Positions 7,080-14,978 of a stretch of DNA of 42,156 bases are shown one piece after another. The notes beneath the pieces were generated by a model. It saw only the letters and a program-made list of their open reading frames with translations, searched no databases and was not told the DNA's origin. The stretch's first letter is position 1; each line of letters begins with the position of its first letter. Source of the stretch: CAZKTS01 sp964555735 (GTDB taxonomy: Bacteria; Actinomycetota; Acidimicrobiia; IMCC26256; PALSA-555); the NCBI GenBank assembly GCA_964555735.1, contig CAZKTS010000213.1, forward strand, positions 1 to 42,156, given 5' to 3'. A program made the translations under genes and the position numbers.

Positions 7080-7733
7080 ATGGAGGAAGCACCTCTGACG
7101 GCGACGGCATCGCCGCAGGCGTACGGCGAGGCCGGGGATCTCACGTGGGTCGACCGCTTCGGGGTCTGGCTCTCGTCTCGCAAGATCCGACGGGCGGTGT
7201 CGTTCAAGGGCGCGCGCATCGGCGACTTCGGCTGCGGCTTCGACGCGTCGTTCACCCGTTCGGTGCTCGGTGAGGTGGCGCACGCAACGCTCGTCGACGT
7301 CGCGCTCGCGCCCGATCTGGCCGCCGACCCACGGGTGACGGCGATCAGTGGCTTCCTCCCCGCGGCGGTGGCAGCGGTCGAGAGCGACTCGCTCGACGTC
7401 GTTCTCTGCGTCTCGGTCATCGAGCACCTCGACGACCCGGACGGGCTCCTCGCCGAGATCCACCGGGTGCTCCGGCCCGGCGGCACGTGCTTCCTCAACG
7501 TGCCGAGCTGGCGGGGCAAGTGGTTCCTCGAGCTCTCGGCGTTCCGCTTGTCACTGAGCCCGGCCGAGAGCATCGACGACCACAAGACCTACTACGACCC
7601 CCGCGACCTCTGGCCCAAGCTCGTGGCGGCCGGCTTCTTGCCGTCGGCGATCCGGTGCCGGCGCCACAAGATGGGCCTGAACACCTACGCGGTCTGCCGT
7701 CGTGCGCCGCTCCCCGCCCCGGAGCCAGCATGA
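7080..7733 (+). CDS. Class I SAM-dependent methyltransferase (tandem copy 1)
   Basis: 217 residues. Motif I is IGDFGCGFDASF, followed by LVDVALAP, LDVVLCVSVIEHLDDPDGLL (motif IV) and IHRVLRPGGTCFLNVPSW (motif V), as in Methyltransf_11 proteins. A long conserved tail, DDHKTYYDPRDLWPKLV through CRRHKMGLNTYAVCRR, is shared with the next gene, so the two are paralogs. It is predicted to be cytoplasmic and, by context, to methylate a sugar intermediate or glycan. The ATG is probably the first base of the mRNA. It is divergent from the higher-carbon sugar operon and overlaps the next gene by four bases (ATGA). Confidence 0.87.
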   Translation: MEEAPLTATASPQAYGEAGDLTWVDRFGVWLSSRKIRRAVSFKGARIGDFGCGFDASFTRSVLGEVAHATLVDVALAPDLAADPRVTAISGFLPAAVAAVESDSLDVVLCVSVIEHLDDPDGLLAEIHRVLRPGGTCFLNVPSWRGKWFLELSAFRLSLSPAESIDDHKTYYDPRDLWPKLVAAGFLPSAIRCRRHKMGLNTYAVCRRAPLPAPEPA

Positions 7734-8368
7734 CCTCCACCGACACCCGCGCGGTGCGCACCGAGTCCTACGGCGCCGACGGTGTGCCGTGGATGGTGCG
7801 CGTGCGCGACGCGCTGATCCTCAACGGGCTTCTGAAGCACGGCCGGCCCTACGCGAACCGCCGGGTGGCCGACATCGGCTGCGGCTTCCACGCGACGACG
7901 GGCCGCCGCTGGATCGACGAGGTCGAGTCGCTCGTGCTCGTGGACGTCGCCGTCGACCCAGGCTTGGCGTCGGAGAAGGTGCGCATCGTCGAAGGCGCCC
8001 TACCCGAGGTGCTCACTGCGCTGCCCGACGAGAGCCTCGACGTCATCGTGTGCTCCGCGGTGCTCGAGCACCTCTGGGACCCGGAAGCGTGCATCGCGCA
8101 GCTCCATCGCGTGCTCGCGCCGGGAGGTGTCCTGCTGGTGGCCGTCCCGTCGTGGCTCGGCAAGACCGTGCTGGAGTTCCTCGCGTTCAAGCTGAAGCTC
8201 AGCGCCGACGAGATGGACGACCACAAGCGCTACTTCGACCCGCGTGACCTGTGGCCGATGCTCGTGGACGCGGGCTTCCGGCCCCGGCTCGTGCGCTGCC
8301 GTCGGCACTGGATGCGCATGAACACCTTCGCGGTGTGCCGACGCGAGGACTCGATCTCGTCCGGCTAG
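7730..8368 (+). CDS. Class I SAM-dependent methyltransferase (tandem copy 2)
   Basis: 212 residues. VADIGCGFHATTGRRW is motif I; LVLVDVAVDPG, LDVIVCSAVLEHLWDPEA and LHRVLAPGGVLLVAVPSW follow. The tail DDHKRYFDPRDLWPMLVDAG and CRRHWMRMNTFAVCRR lines up residue for residue with the preceding methyltransferase, showing tandem duplication followed by divergence. Their first 40 residues differ, which may reflect different acceptors. ATG 7730 overlaps the upstream stop. The TAG stop at 8366-8368 shares bases with the TAG of the convergent membrane protein gene. Confidence 0.87.
   Translation: MTSTDTRAVRTESYGADGVPWMVRVRDALILNGLLKHGRPYANRRVADIGCGFHATTGRRWIDEVESLVLVDVAVDPGLASEKVRIVEGALPEVLTALPDESLDVIVCSAVLEHLWDPEACIAQLHRVLAPGGVLLVAVPSWLGKTVLEFLAFKLKLSADEMDDHKRYFDPRDLWPMLVDAGFRPRLVRCRRHWMRMNTFAVCRREDSISSG
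8365..8368. other. Shared stop codons of convergent genes (CTAG)
   Basis: The palindromic tetramer CTAG supplies TAG for the plus-strand methyltransferase (8366-8368) and TAG for the minus-strand membrane protein (8367-8365). The two genes overlap tail to tail by four bases, with no space for a conventional terminator between them. Confidence 0.95.
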
Positions 8369-11300
8369 TCCCGCAGCTCCACGTGGAGGTCGGGGATCTT
8401 GCCGTCGTGGGTGAGGCGCAACGGCGCGCCCGGCTCGTAGCCGAGCCAGGCGGGGCAGCTCCCGACGCGCACGAGCGATGAGTCATCGCGGCGGTGGAAC
8501 GTCTTGAACATGATCGCCCGCATCGGGTCGCCGTTGTCGCTGATGCTCCACGTCGACGACGGCAGTGGGCGGTCGGAGCTGACTTCGAACCAGTCGTAGT
8601 CGGCGGCGTCGACGGGCATGTCGAGGATGGTGGAGTCGCGCTCGGTGACGCGCTCGACCGCGCCGCGCCGCGCCGCGGGCAGCGGGATCGGCACCTCGCG
8701 GTCACCGTCGAGGAAGGCGTCGGTGGGGAGGGGCGTGTTGTCGATCGCCCAGTCGGCCGGAGCGTCCACCTGCACCGCGGTGCCGTCGTCGAGCAGCGAG
8801 TAGAGCCGTGTCCCGCGGGACTCCACCCCGAGGCCGAACCCGTACGGCGTCTCGTTGCCGACCTTCCCGAGGAGGTCGAGGCGCGGGCGGTTGCGGTCGG
8901 CACGTCCGACGACCGTGCCGTCGTGCACCGCCAGCACCTCGTCCACGATGTGGCCGTTGATCTGCTCCGGCACCCACCCCTCGGTCACGAAGACTCGGCC
9001 ACCAGGCCGGGTGGGCACGGCCACGCGTCGGTCGCCCGCCGGCTTCTGGTTGAAGAAGTGGGGTGCGTAGCCCCAGTCGCACGTGCCGGCCCGGAACGGG
9101 AGGTCGTCGAAGTGCGGCGTGCCCTGCAGCCCGAGCGCTTCGATCTCCTCGGGCGTCGGGTGGAGGTCGTTGCGGACGTAGAGCAGGTACCCACCGATGG
9201 AGACGAACGGCCGGTAGTTGCGGAGGATGTACGAGCTCACGAGGTAGTGGCGCACCGGGTTCGCCACGCCGTCCCACGACACGAGGCCGACGTAGCTGTC
9301 GTAGATGATCACGCCGGGCGGGTCTTCGCGCAGCTGCTCGATCAGGTCGCGCTGGGTCTCGGCCATGACCGCGATGCTGACGTTGTCGAACTGCGTGACG
9401 AGCGGCTCGTGGAGCAGGAACGACGTCGTGGCGATCGAGTTCGAGAAGTCCCAGACGGTGCCGTCGCGCCCCTCGATGGCATCGATGACCCGTCGGAGGT
9501 CGCTGTCCGGTCGACCGGAGCCGTCACCGACGCCGTCCAGCGCGTACCCGAGGCGAGGGTCGTTCGGCTCGTGCTCGACCATGGGCCGGAACGCGATCGG
9601 CACTTCGCGCCCGCGGTCCTCGAGCACGCCGAGGTGGGGGACGACGAGCGCGACGAGGATGATCGCAGTGACCCAATGCGGGCCGACGAAGTGCGCGGCG
9701 CGCGCGCCGGTGCGCGTGCGGCGCAGCAGCTGCTCGACGGCGTCGATCAGGCGGTAGACGACGTAGTAGACGAGCGGCACCGCGACGACGAACACCTGGC
9801 TCGCGTGACCGATGTCGCCGCGAGTGATGAACTTCGTGTAGTAGACGAGCAGCAGTGCGGCGTCCGCGATCATCACCCACTCGGCGGTGCCGAAGCCGCG
9901 GTTGGCGCGCAGACGGGCCACGAAGAACCAGATCGCGAGCAGCACGAGCACGACCGGGCCGTAGAACGCGATCGTGAACGCCGTCGAGCCGTCGTCGAGC
10001 AGGTTGAGGCCGCCCACCAGCAGGTGCGACCCGACGAAGGTGCCGAAGTAGCCGATGAAGTCGTCCAGAGAGTCGTTGAGCGCGAGGAAGACCGCGAACA
10101 CGACGAGGGAGGCGGCGCCGACGACCGCGCAGCGTCCCACTCTCGGGAACGCGGCGAGCAGGCGCAGCTGCCGATCGCGCTCCACGAACTCGAACACGGC
10201 GAGCACCGCGGCGAAGATCGGGATGGTGATCACGAGCTCGGGCACGAGGATGGCCTGCACGACGAGCAGCACGGTGAACGCGCTCGCCCACGGCCACGTG
10301 GGTCGCCGGAGCAGCGCGGCGAAGAGCAGCAGCAGGTAGGGGAGGAGGATGAAGCGGACCGGCGGGAGCTGGAACAGCCCGTCCACCAACCCGAGGCGGA
10401 TCGCGATCAGCGCCACGATCCCCACGAGGAACACCCAGTTGCGGCGGAACAGGTAGACCGCGAGGTAGTAGGTGCCGATCCACGCCGCCGGGAGGACGAG
10501 CAGCATCGTGCCGGCCTCGGCGGCCCAGCGGGTCTCGCCGAACAGGACCATGCCGGGCAGGTGCACCAGCCCGTCCTGGAGCACACCGTGGGCGAGGATC
10601 ACGTCGCGCCAGGGGAACAGGCCGTCGAGCAGGAACTGCGCGCCGGCCAGCAGCTGACCGTCCTCGAAGTCGCTGTAGAGGTTGAGGTCGCCGGGCAGGC
10701 GCGACATCAGCATGAAGATCCACAACGGCCCGACGAGCAGCAGGAGCACACCGCGCTCGACCCGCGCGAACCCGGCATCGTCGGGTGCGCGGCGCACCGC
10801 GAGCGCGATCGCCGTCGCCAGGGCCGCGCCACCGATGACCGCGAGCCACAGCGGCATCCAGTGGTACTCGTGCACCACGCCGGTCGCGCGCACGGTCACC
10901 TGGGTGTGCTCCGACACGATCCAGAGCGCCATGAAGGCGAGCACCGGGCCGAACGCGTTGACCACCGAGCGCGCAGCAGCGTGCGAGCCGCCTCGCCGGC
11001 GCGCGACCACCAGGCCGAGCACGGCCACCGCCGCCACGTAGAGCGCGGTCACGCTGGTGATGACGCCGATGCGGCGACTCTCGACGAGCGTGCACGCCTC
11101 GACCCCGAGCACCCCGCCCACGAGCAGCACCCGCGCCCACGACGCGATCTCGGTCCGGACCGACCAGGGCTCGACCGGGCGCGGCTCGGGCGCGATCGGC
11201 ACCGTGACCACGCGCGTCGACGGCGCGGTGAACCACGCGACGAGGCGACCCAGCACGACGTAGGCGGCGAGCACCGCGAGAGGCCCGACGACGACGACCG

Positions 11301-11532
11301 TCGCGTACACGTAGTAGTAGCGCTGGATGAAGAAGTTGCTGTGGATCGGGAAGCCGACGATGTCGGTCTGGACGTCGAGGCGGTCGGGCAGCAGCCGATA
11401 GACGACCCAGGCGACGGCGACGCCGATGCCGAGCGAGAGCGCGAACCGAAGCGTGCGGCGGGCCCAGACCCCGATCGGGACCGCGGTGGTGGAGGCCGTC
11501 GACGCGGCGCTCGCCGTTGTGGTCGTGCTCAT
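8365..11532 (-). CDS. Very large multi-pass membrane protein, probable GT-C glycosyltransferase
   Basis: 1055 residues from ATG 11532 (GGAG eight bases upstream). The first ~650 residues hold a dozen or more hydrophobic segments. An early loop has DLNLYSDFEDGQLLAGAQFL and FPWRDVILAHGVLQDG; the acidic DFED after the first helices is the kind of position that holds catalytic acids in polyprenyl-phosphate-sugar-dependent GT-C enzymes. The last ~400 residues are soluble and beta-rich, probably outside the membrane, with runs such as TPHFDDLPFRAGTCDWGYAP and WSISDNGDPMRAIMFKTFH. I do not recognise the exact family. The role in building surface glycan is inferred from the adjacent GT4, methyltransferase and flippase genes. 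Confidence 0.7.
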   Translation of the reverse strand: MSTTTTASAASTASTTAVPIGVWARRTLRFALSLGIGVAVAWVVYRLLPDRLDVQTDIVGFPIHSNFFIQRYYYVYATVVVVGPLAVLAAYVVLGRLVAWFTAPSTRVVTVPIAPEPRPVEPWSVRTEIASWARVLLVGGVLGVEACTLVESRRIGVITSVTALYVAAVAVLGLVVARRRGGSHAAARSVVNAFGPVLAFMALWIVSEHTQVTVRATGVVHEYHWMPLWLAVIGGAALATAIALAVRRAPDDAGFARVERGVLLLLVGPLWIFMLMSRLPGDLNLYSDFEDGQLLAGAQFLLDGLFPWRDVILAHGVLQDGLVHLPGMVLFGETRWAAEAGTMLLVLPAAWIGTYYLAVYLFRRNWVFLVGIVALIAIRLGLVDGLFQLPPVRFILLPYLLLLFAALLRRPTWPWASAFTVLLVVQAILVPELVITIPIFAAVLAVFEFVERDRQLRLLAAFPRVGRCAVVGAASLVVFAVFLALNDSLDDFIGYFGTFVGSHLLVGGLNLLDDGSTAFTIAFYGPVVLVLLAIWFFVARLRANRGFGTAEWVMIADAALLLVYYTKFITRGDIGHASQVFVVAVPLVYYVVYRLIDAVEQLLRRTRTGARAAHFVGPHWVTAIILVALVVPHLGVLEDRGREVPIAFRPMVEHEPNDPRLGYALDGVGDGSGRPDSDLRRVIDAIEGRDGTVWDFSNSIATTSFLLHEPLVTQFDNVSIAVMAETQRDLIEQLREDPPGVIIYDSYVGLVSWDGVANPVRHYLVSSYILRNYRPFVSIGGYLLYVRNDLHPTPEEIEALGLQGTPHFDDLPFRAGTCDWGYAPHFFNQKPAGDRRVAVPTRPGGRVFVTEGWVPEQINGHIVDEVLAVHDGTVVGRADRNRPRLDLLGKVGNETPYGFGLGVESRGTRLYSLLDDGTAVQVDAPADWAIDNTPLPTDAFLDGDREVPIPLPAARRGAVERVTERDSTILDMPVDAADYDWFEVSSDRPLPSSTWSISDNGDPMRAIMFKTFHRRDDSSLVRVGSCPAWLGYEPGAPLRLTHDGKIPDLHVELRD

Positions 11533-11561
11533 AGAGGTGGCTCCGCCCCGAGGGGACAGCG

Positions 11562-11567
11562 AGCGTA
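11562..11567 (-). promoter_or_regulatory. Candidate -10 (TACGCT) for the large membrane protein
   Basis: The 67-base gap between the GT4 gene and the large membrane protein contains TACGCT on the minus strand, about 30 bases before ATG 11532, with a ribosome site in between. It may let the last gene of this operon be transcribed separately. No -35 is evident. Confidence 0.4.
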
Positions 11568-11599
11568 CCAACGGGCCTCGCCGCGTCGGCCGCAGGGCG

Positions 11600-12715
11600 T
11601 CACGCCAGGACGTCTCGGTACAGCTGGAGGAGCTCGGTGCCGGTCGTCTCCCAGTCGAAGCGACGGCACCGCTCGCGGCCGCGCTCGATGAGGGTGCGGC
11701 GAAGCTCCTCGTCGACGAGCGCTTGGGCGATGGCCTCGGCGATCGCCTGCTCGTCCATCGGATCGGGCAGCAGCGCCGAGTCGCCGAGGACCTCGGGCAC
11801 GGAGCCGGCGCTGGAGGCGACGACCGGCAGGTCGATGCTCATGGCCTCGAGCGGCGGGAGCCCGAAGCCCTCGTAGATCGACGGGTAGATCAGCAGGCGA
11901 GCGCCGGCCAGCAGGTCGCGTCGCTGCGCGTGGTCGACGTAGCCGGTGATCCGGATGCGGTCGCCGTGGTGCGCCGCGGCGATGGCGGCGTCGACCTCGT
12001 CGGCTCCCCAGCCCCGCGGACCCGCGAGGACGAGGGTGATGTCGCGGTCCTGCGCGGCGACCGCGTCGAACGCGGCGACGAGACGGAGCAGGTTCTTGCG
12101 GGGCTCGATGGTGCCGAGCGCGACGACGTAGTGCCCCGCGCCCGCGAGCACGCGGCCGCGCTCGGCGTCTCCGCCGGTCATGGGCTCGAACCCGGGGTAG
12201 ATCCGCCGGACACGGGTGTCGTCGAGCCCGAACGTGTCGCGGATCTCGACGGCCATGGCGTCGCTGACCGCGTGGATGGTCGCGCCGTCCGCGAGCGTGC
12301 GCTCGAGATGACCCCGATAGCTGAGGGTGTCGTCGGTGCAGAGCTGCGGATAGCGGATGAACGTCAGGTCGTGCACGGTCACGACGACCCGGGCTCGCGT
12401 CGGCGGTGCCACGAAGTTGGGGGCGTGCAAGAGGTCGATCTCACCCACCCACCACTCGGCGCGGGGGCGGCCGATGCGCGACCACGCCGCGCGCGCGAGA
12501 CGGGCGGGCATCAGACGTTCGTGGGTCGCGACGCCCGGGGGCACCTCGTGGGCGAGGTCGTGACGACCGCGCCACGTCACGGGAAAGGCGTGCATCTCGA
12601 CCTCGGGGCGCGTGGCGAGCACGCGGAGCATCTCCGCCGCGACGTACCCGACGCCGGTTCGCTGACCGAGCAGGGACGTCGCATCGTACCCGACGCGGAT
12701 CGGCGACCGGGTCAC
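11600..12715 (-). CDS. GT4 family glycosyltransferase
   Basis: 371 residues of a complete GT-B enzyme. The N-terminal IRVGYDATSLLGQRTGVGYV is the usual first strand and acceptor loop. VVVTVHDLTFIRYPQ and IHAVSDAMA lie mid-domain. The donor domain has VVALGTIEPRKNLLRLV, LVLAGPRGWG, ITGYVDHAQRRDLLAGA and the EX7E element YEGFGLPPLEAMSIDLPVVA. This pattern is close to mannosyl/rhamnosyl GT4 enzymes, but the donor is not certain. GTG 12715 overlaps the methyltransferase stop by four bases. Confidence 0.9.
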   Translation of the reverse strand: MTRSPIRVGYDATSLLGQRTGVGYVAAEMLRVLATRPEVEMHAFPVTWRGRHDLAHEVPPGVATHERLMPARLARAAWSRIGRPRAEWWVGEIDLLHAPNFVAPPTRARVVVTVHDLTFIRYPQLCTDDTLSYRGHLERTLADGATIHAVSDAMAVEIRDTFGLDDTRVRRIYPGFEPMTGGDAERGRVLAGAGHYVVALGTIEPRKNLLRLVAAFDAVAAQDRDITLVLAGPRGWGADEVDAAIAAAHHGDRIRITGYVDHAQRRDLLAGARLLIYPSIYEGFGLPPLEAMSIDLPVVASSAGSVPEVLGDSALLPDPMDEQAIAEAIAQALVDEELRRTLIERGRERCRRFDWETTGTELLQLYRDVLA

Positions 12716-13452
12716 TCGTCGCGGATGCCGACGAGGAGCGAGCGCGCCATGCGCTCGATGTAGTCGTCCTCGTCGGTGAAGTCGTACTGCTCGTACACGG
12801 AGGTGAACGAGCAGTCCCGCAGGACGCGCACGAGCTCGTACTTGTCGAGCCAGAAGGAGCTCGGGTTCCCGATCGACGCCCAGCGAGGGATGAGCCCCGT
12901 CTCGGGGTCGACGTCCTCCGACACCTCGGGATACCAGCGCCCGCGTCGGCCTTCGTGCTCGGTCCACGGGCCGAGCGGCACGCCCTCGGGCGGCGTCTCG
13001 GTCGCGACGTGCGTCTCGAGCATGAGCAGGCGCTTCGTGACCCCGCTGAGTTCGGTCAGGAACGCGCTGGGTTGGTCGAGGTGGTACAGCAGGCCCGCGC
13101 AGTAGACGGCGTCGAACGGACCGTGCGCGGCGATGTTCCGCGCGTCGTCGAGGACGAACGAGAGGTTGTCGCGCTGCTCCTTGGCGCGTACGTACTCACA
13201 GCATTCGATGTTGGCCGCCCGGCCCTCGATGCCGACGGTCTCGTACCCGGCCCGCGCCAGCACGACGGAAAAGCCGCCTTCGAGGCAGCCGATGTCGGCG
13301 ACCCGGACGCTCGAAGGCTCCCGGTTGGCGAACACGAGCGCCATCGTGCGGAGCATCGCCCGCGCGCGCGCGAGCGACTCGATGTTCGGTTCGGTCGGGC
13401 AGGTCTGCTCGCCGTCCGGCAGGACGATGTTGTGTGCAGTGAACGTGGGCAC
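12712..13452 (-). CDS. SAM-dependent methyltransferase
   Basis: 246 residues. VRVADIGCLEGGFSVVLARAG is motif I, VGIEGRAANIE the acidic end of the second strand, and FDAVYCAGLLYHLDQPSAFL motif IV. A C-terminal region of ~100 residues (YPEVSEDVDPETGL, FWLDKYELVRVLRDC) is longer than in minimal methyltransferases and may bind the acceptor. It lies between the flippase (4-base gap) and the GT4 (4-base overlap), so it probably methylates a sugar of the exported unit. The start is GTG 13452. It is not closely similar to the tandem methyltransferases at 7080-8368. Confidence 0.83.
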   Translation of the reverse strand: MPTFTAHNIVLPDGEQTCPTEPNIESLARARAMLRTMALVFANREPSSVRVADIGCLEGGFSVVLARAGYETVGIEGRAANIECCEYVRAKEQRDNLSFVLDDARNIAAHGPFDAVYCAGLLYHLDQPSAFLTELSGVTKRLLMLETHVATETPPEGVPLGPWTEHEGRRGRWYPEVSEDVDPETGLIPRWASIGNPSSFWLDKYELVRVLRDCSFTSVYEQYDFTDEDDYIERMARSLLVGIRDE

Positions 13453-13456
13453 GGGG

Positions 13457-14800
13457 TCAGATCTCGAGCGGCTCGTGCTCGATCTGCTCGACGAACGACT
13501 CGAGGCTGCCCTCCGGGATGCCGGCGCGCAGCTGGCGGAGCAGGAGCAGGCCCATGACGCCCGCCGCCGCGGCCGCGCCGGCGATGAAGCCGAGCTCGAC
13601 GCGCCGGAACAGGTCGGGGCCGGTGGCTGCCGTCACGCCCACGAAGACGACGATGCCCGACACCCACGCGACGAGGGCCTTGGCGTGACCCATCAGGGCG
13701 ATCAGTGCCTGCGCGAGCGTGAGGGCGAGGATGAACAAGCCGCTGCCGGCCGCGAGCAGGGCGAGGTCGATGTTGCCGAGCGTGAACTTGTCGCCGAAGA
13801 GGATCTCGCCGACGGTCGGGCCGAGCGTTCCCGCCGCCACCACGCCGATGACCGCGATCCCGACGACCACCAGGACGAGCTTGCGGAGGCCGTCCTTGAA
13901 GTCGTCGTGGCGGCCGGAGCCGATGAGGTGCGCCAGCTTGGGGAGCAGCGCGGCCTGCACCGCCTGGAACAGGAGGATCGGGATGCGCGCGAGGAAGAGC
14001 CCCACGATGAAGTCGGCGACCGCGTCCTTCTGCCCGGGCTTCGCGAGGATCTGCGCGCCGAGGAACGGCGCATAGCTCAGCGCCTGCGCGAGCAGCGACC
14101 CGAAGAAGAGGTAGCCGAGGTTCGTGGAGAGCTCCGACCACGGCGCTTGCGGGCCCGGCTCGAGCAGGCCGTGCTGGCCGCGCAGCGACACGAGGCTCGC
14201 GAACGCGGGCGGGATCGCGAGGCACAGCCCGTAGTAGACGGGCTGGTCGACGCCGGCGAGCGCGAGCGCGGCGCACGGCAGGATGCGGATCATGCCCTCG
14301 GCGCCCAGGATCATCCCGTAGGGACCGAAGCGACCGTTGCCGGCGAGCGTGCCGCGCGTGATGTGCTGCACGCCGTAGGTGAACAGGGCGATGATCAGGC
14401 AGGCGACGAGGCCCACCTCGCCCTCGAACAGGTTGTCGACGATCGGCGTGCCGATCGCCGCCGCGATCGTGACGAGCGCGAGCCCGATGGTGAGCCAGAG
14501 GCCCAAGAGCGCGGCGCGCTTGACGACCGGACCGCCGCCCTCCTCGATCGCCCGGCGGTGCGAGACCGCCCGGCCGACCTCCTGCTCGAGGGGCAGGAAG
14601 AAGCCGGGTGCGAGCACGAACACGAACACCCAGAGCGCGTTCAGCGCCGCGTAGTCGGGCTTGCTGAGCGCGCGGAAGGAGAGGATCTGGAACCCGTACG
14701 CGGTGATGCCGGCGACGATCAGGCCCGCGCCGACCACGAACGTGCCCTCGGGGAGCGGCTTCTTCGCGGCTTCGATGAGCCGTTGGGTGCGTTGCGCCAT
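13457..14800 (-). CDS. Polysaccharide flippase (Wzx / MATE-like)
   Basis: 447 residues with about 12-14 predicted transmembrane segments and short cytoplasmic loops. The N-terminal FVVGAGLIVAGITAYGFQIL, LSKPDYAALNALWVFVFVLAPG and ALPKLAHLIGSG-like loops (here ALLPKLAHLIGSGRHDDF) are typical of lipid-linked oligosaccharide flippases. It would move an undecaprenyl-linked glycan across the membrane. ATG 14800 is chosen because hydrophobic similarity begins right after it; an ATG at 14839 would add a 13-residue arginine-rich stretch. First gene of the minus-strand operon running down to the large membrane protein. Confidence 0.85.
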   Translation of the reverse strand: MAQRTQRLIEAAKKPLPEGTFVVGAGLIVAGITAYGFQILSFRALSKPDYAALNALWVFVFVLAPGFFLPLEQEVGRAVSHRRAIEEGGGPVVKRAALLGLWLTIGLALVTIAAAIGTPIVDNLFEGEVGLVACLIIALFTYGVQHITRGTLAGNGRFGPYGMILGAEGMIRILPCAALALAGVDQPVYYGLCLAIPPAFASLVSLRGQHGLLEPGPQAPWSELSTNLGYLFFGSLLAQALSYAPFLGAQILAKPGQKDAVADFIVGLFLARIPILLFQAVQAALLPKLAHLIGSGRHDDFKDGLRKLVLVVVGIAVIGVVAAGTLGPTVGEILFGDKFTLGNIDLALLAAGSGLFILALTLAQALIALMGHAKALVAWVSGIVVFVGVTAATGPDLFRRVELGFIAGAAAAAGVMGLLLLRQLRAGIPEGSLESFVEQIEHEPLEI

Positions 14801-14860
14801 GGAGTGGGTGCGCCCCTCGGGGGTCCGACGCCGGCGCATCGGGGCTCGCGGGGCGTTGCG

Positions 14861-14868
14861 AGCATAAT
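14861..14868. promoter_or_regulatory. Overlapping divergent -10 elements (CATAAT / TATGCT)
   Basis: In the 78-base gap before the flippase gene the plus strand has CATAAT (14863-14868), ten bases before ATG 14879. The minus strand has TATGCT (14861-14866), about 60 bases before flippase ATG 14800. As at 7066-7072, two opposing promoters use the same bases. The plus transcript would be leaderless or nearly so. Confidence 0.5.
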
Positions 14869-14878
14869 GGCCCGACCC

Positions 14879-14968
14879 ATGAGCACCCGGATGCTCGTCC
14901 TGCTCGCTGCGCTCTGCGCCGTCGCGATCCTCGCCGCCTCGGCGATCCAGATCCTCATCGCGAGGTAG
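14879..14968 (+). CDS. 29-residue single-pass membrane peptide
   Basis: ATG 14879 to TAG 14966-14968 encodes MSTRMLVLLAALC, then a continuous hydrophobic helix ending in QILIAR. It has one arginine before and one after a helix of about 22 residues, enough to span a membrane once. A CATAAT -10 ends ten bases upstream, which fits a leaderless start, and the methyltransferase gene begins ten bases after the stop, so the two should share an mRNA. No function is recognised. The alternative is that this is untranslated leader of the methyltransferase. Confidence 0.5.
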   Translation: MSTRMLVLLAALCAVAILAASAIQILIAR

Positions 14969-14978
14969 CGAGGCCTTC

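Noticed and set aside
8494..11691. Very long open frame (about 1065 codons) on the plus strand opposite the large membrane protein
   Set aside because: It is rich in Arg, His, Asp and Glu with no domain pattern, the usual shadow of codon bias in high-GC DNA. The minus-strand frame has clear membrane segments and motifs.
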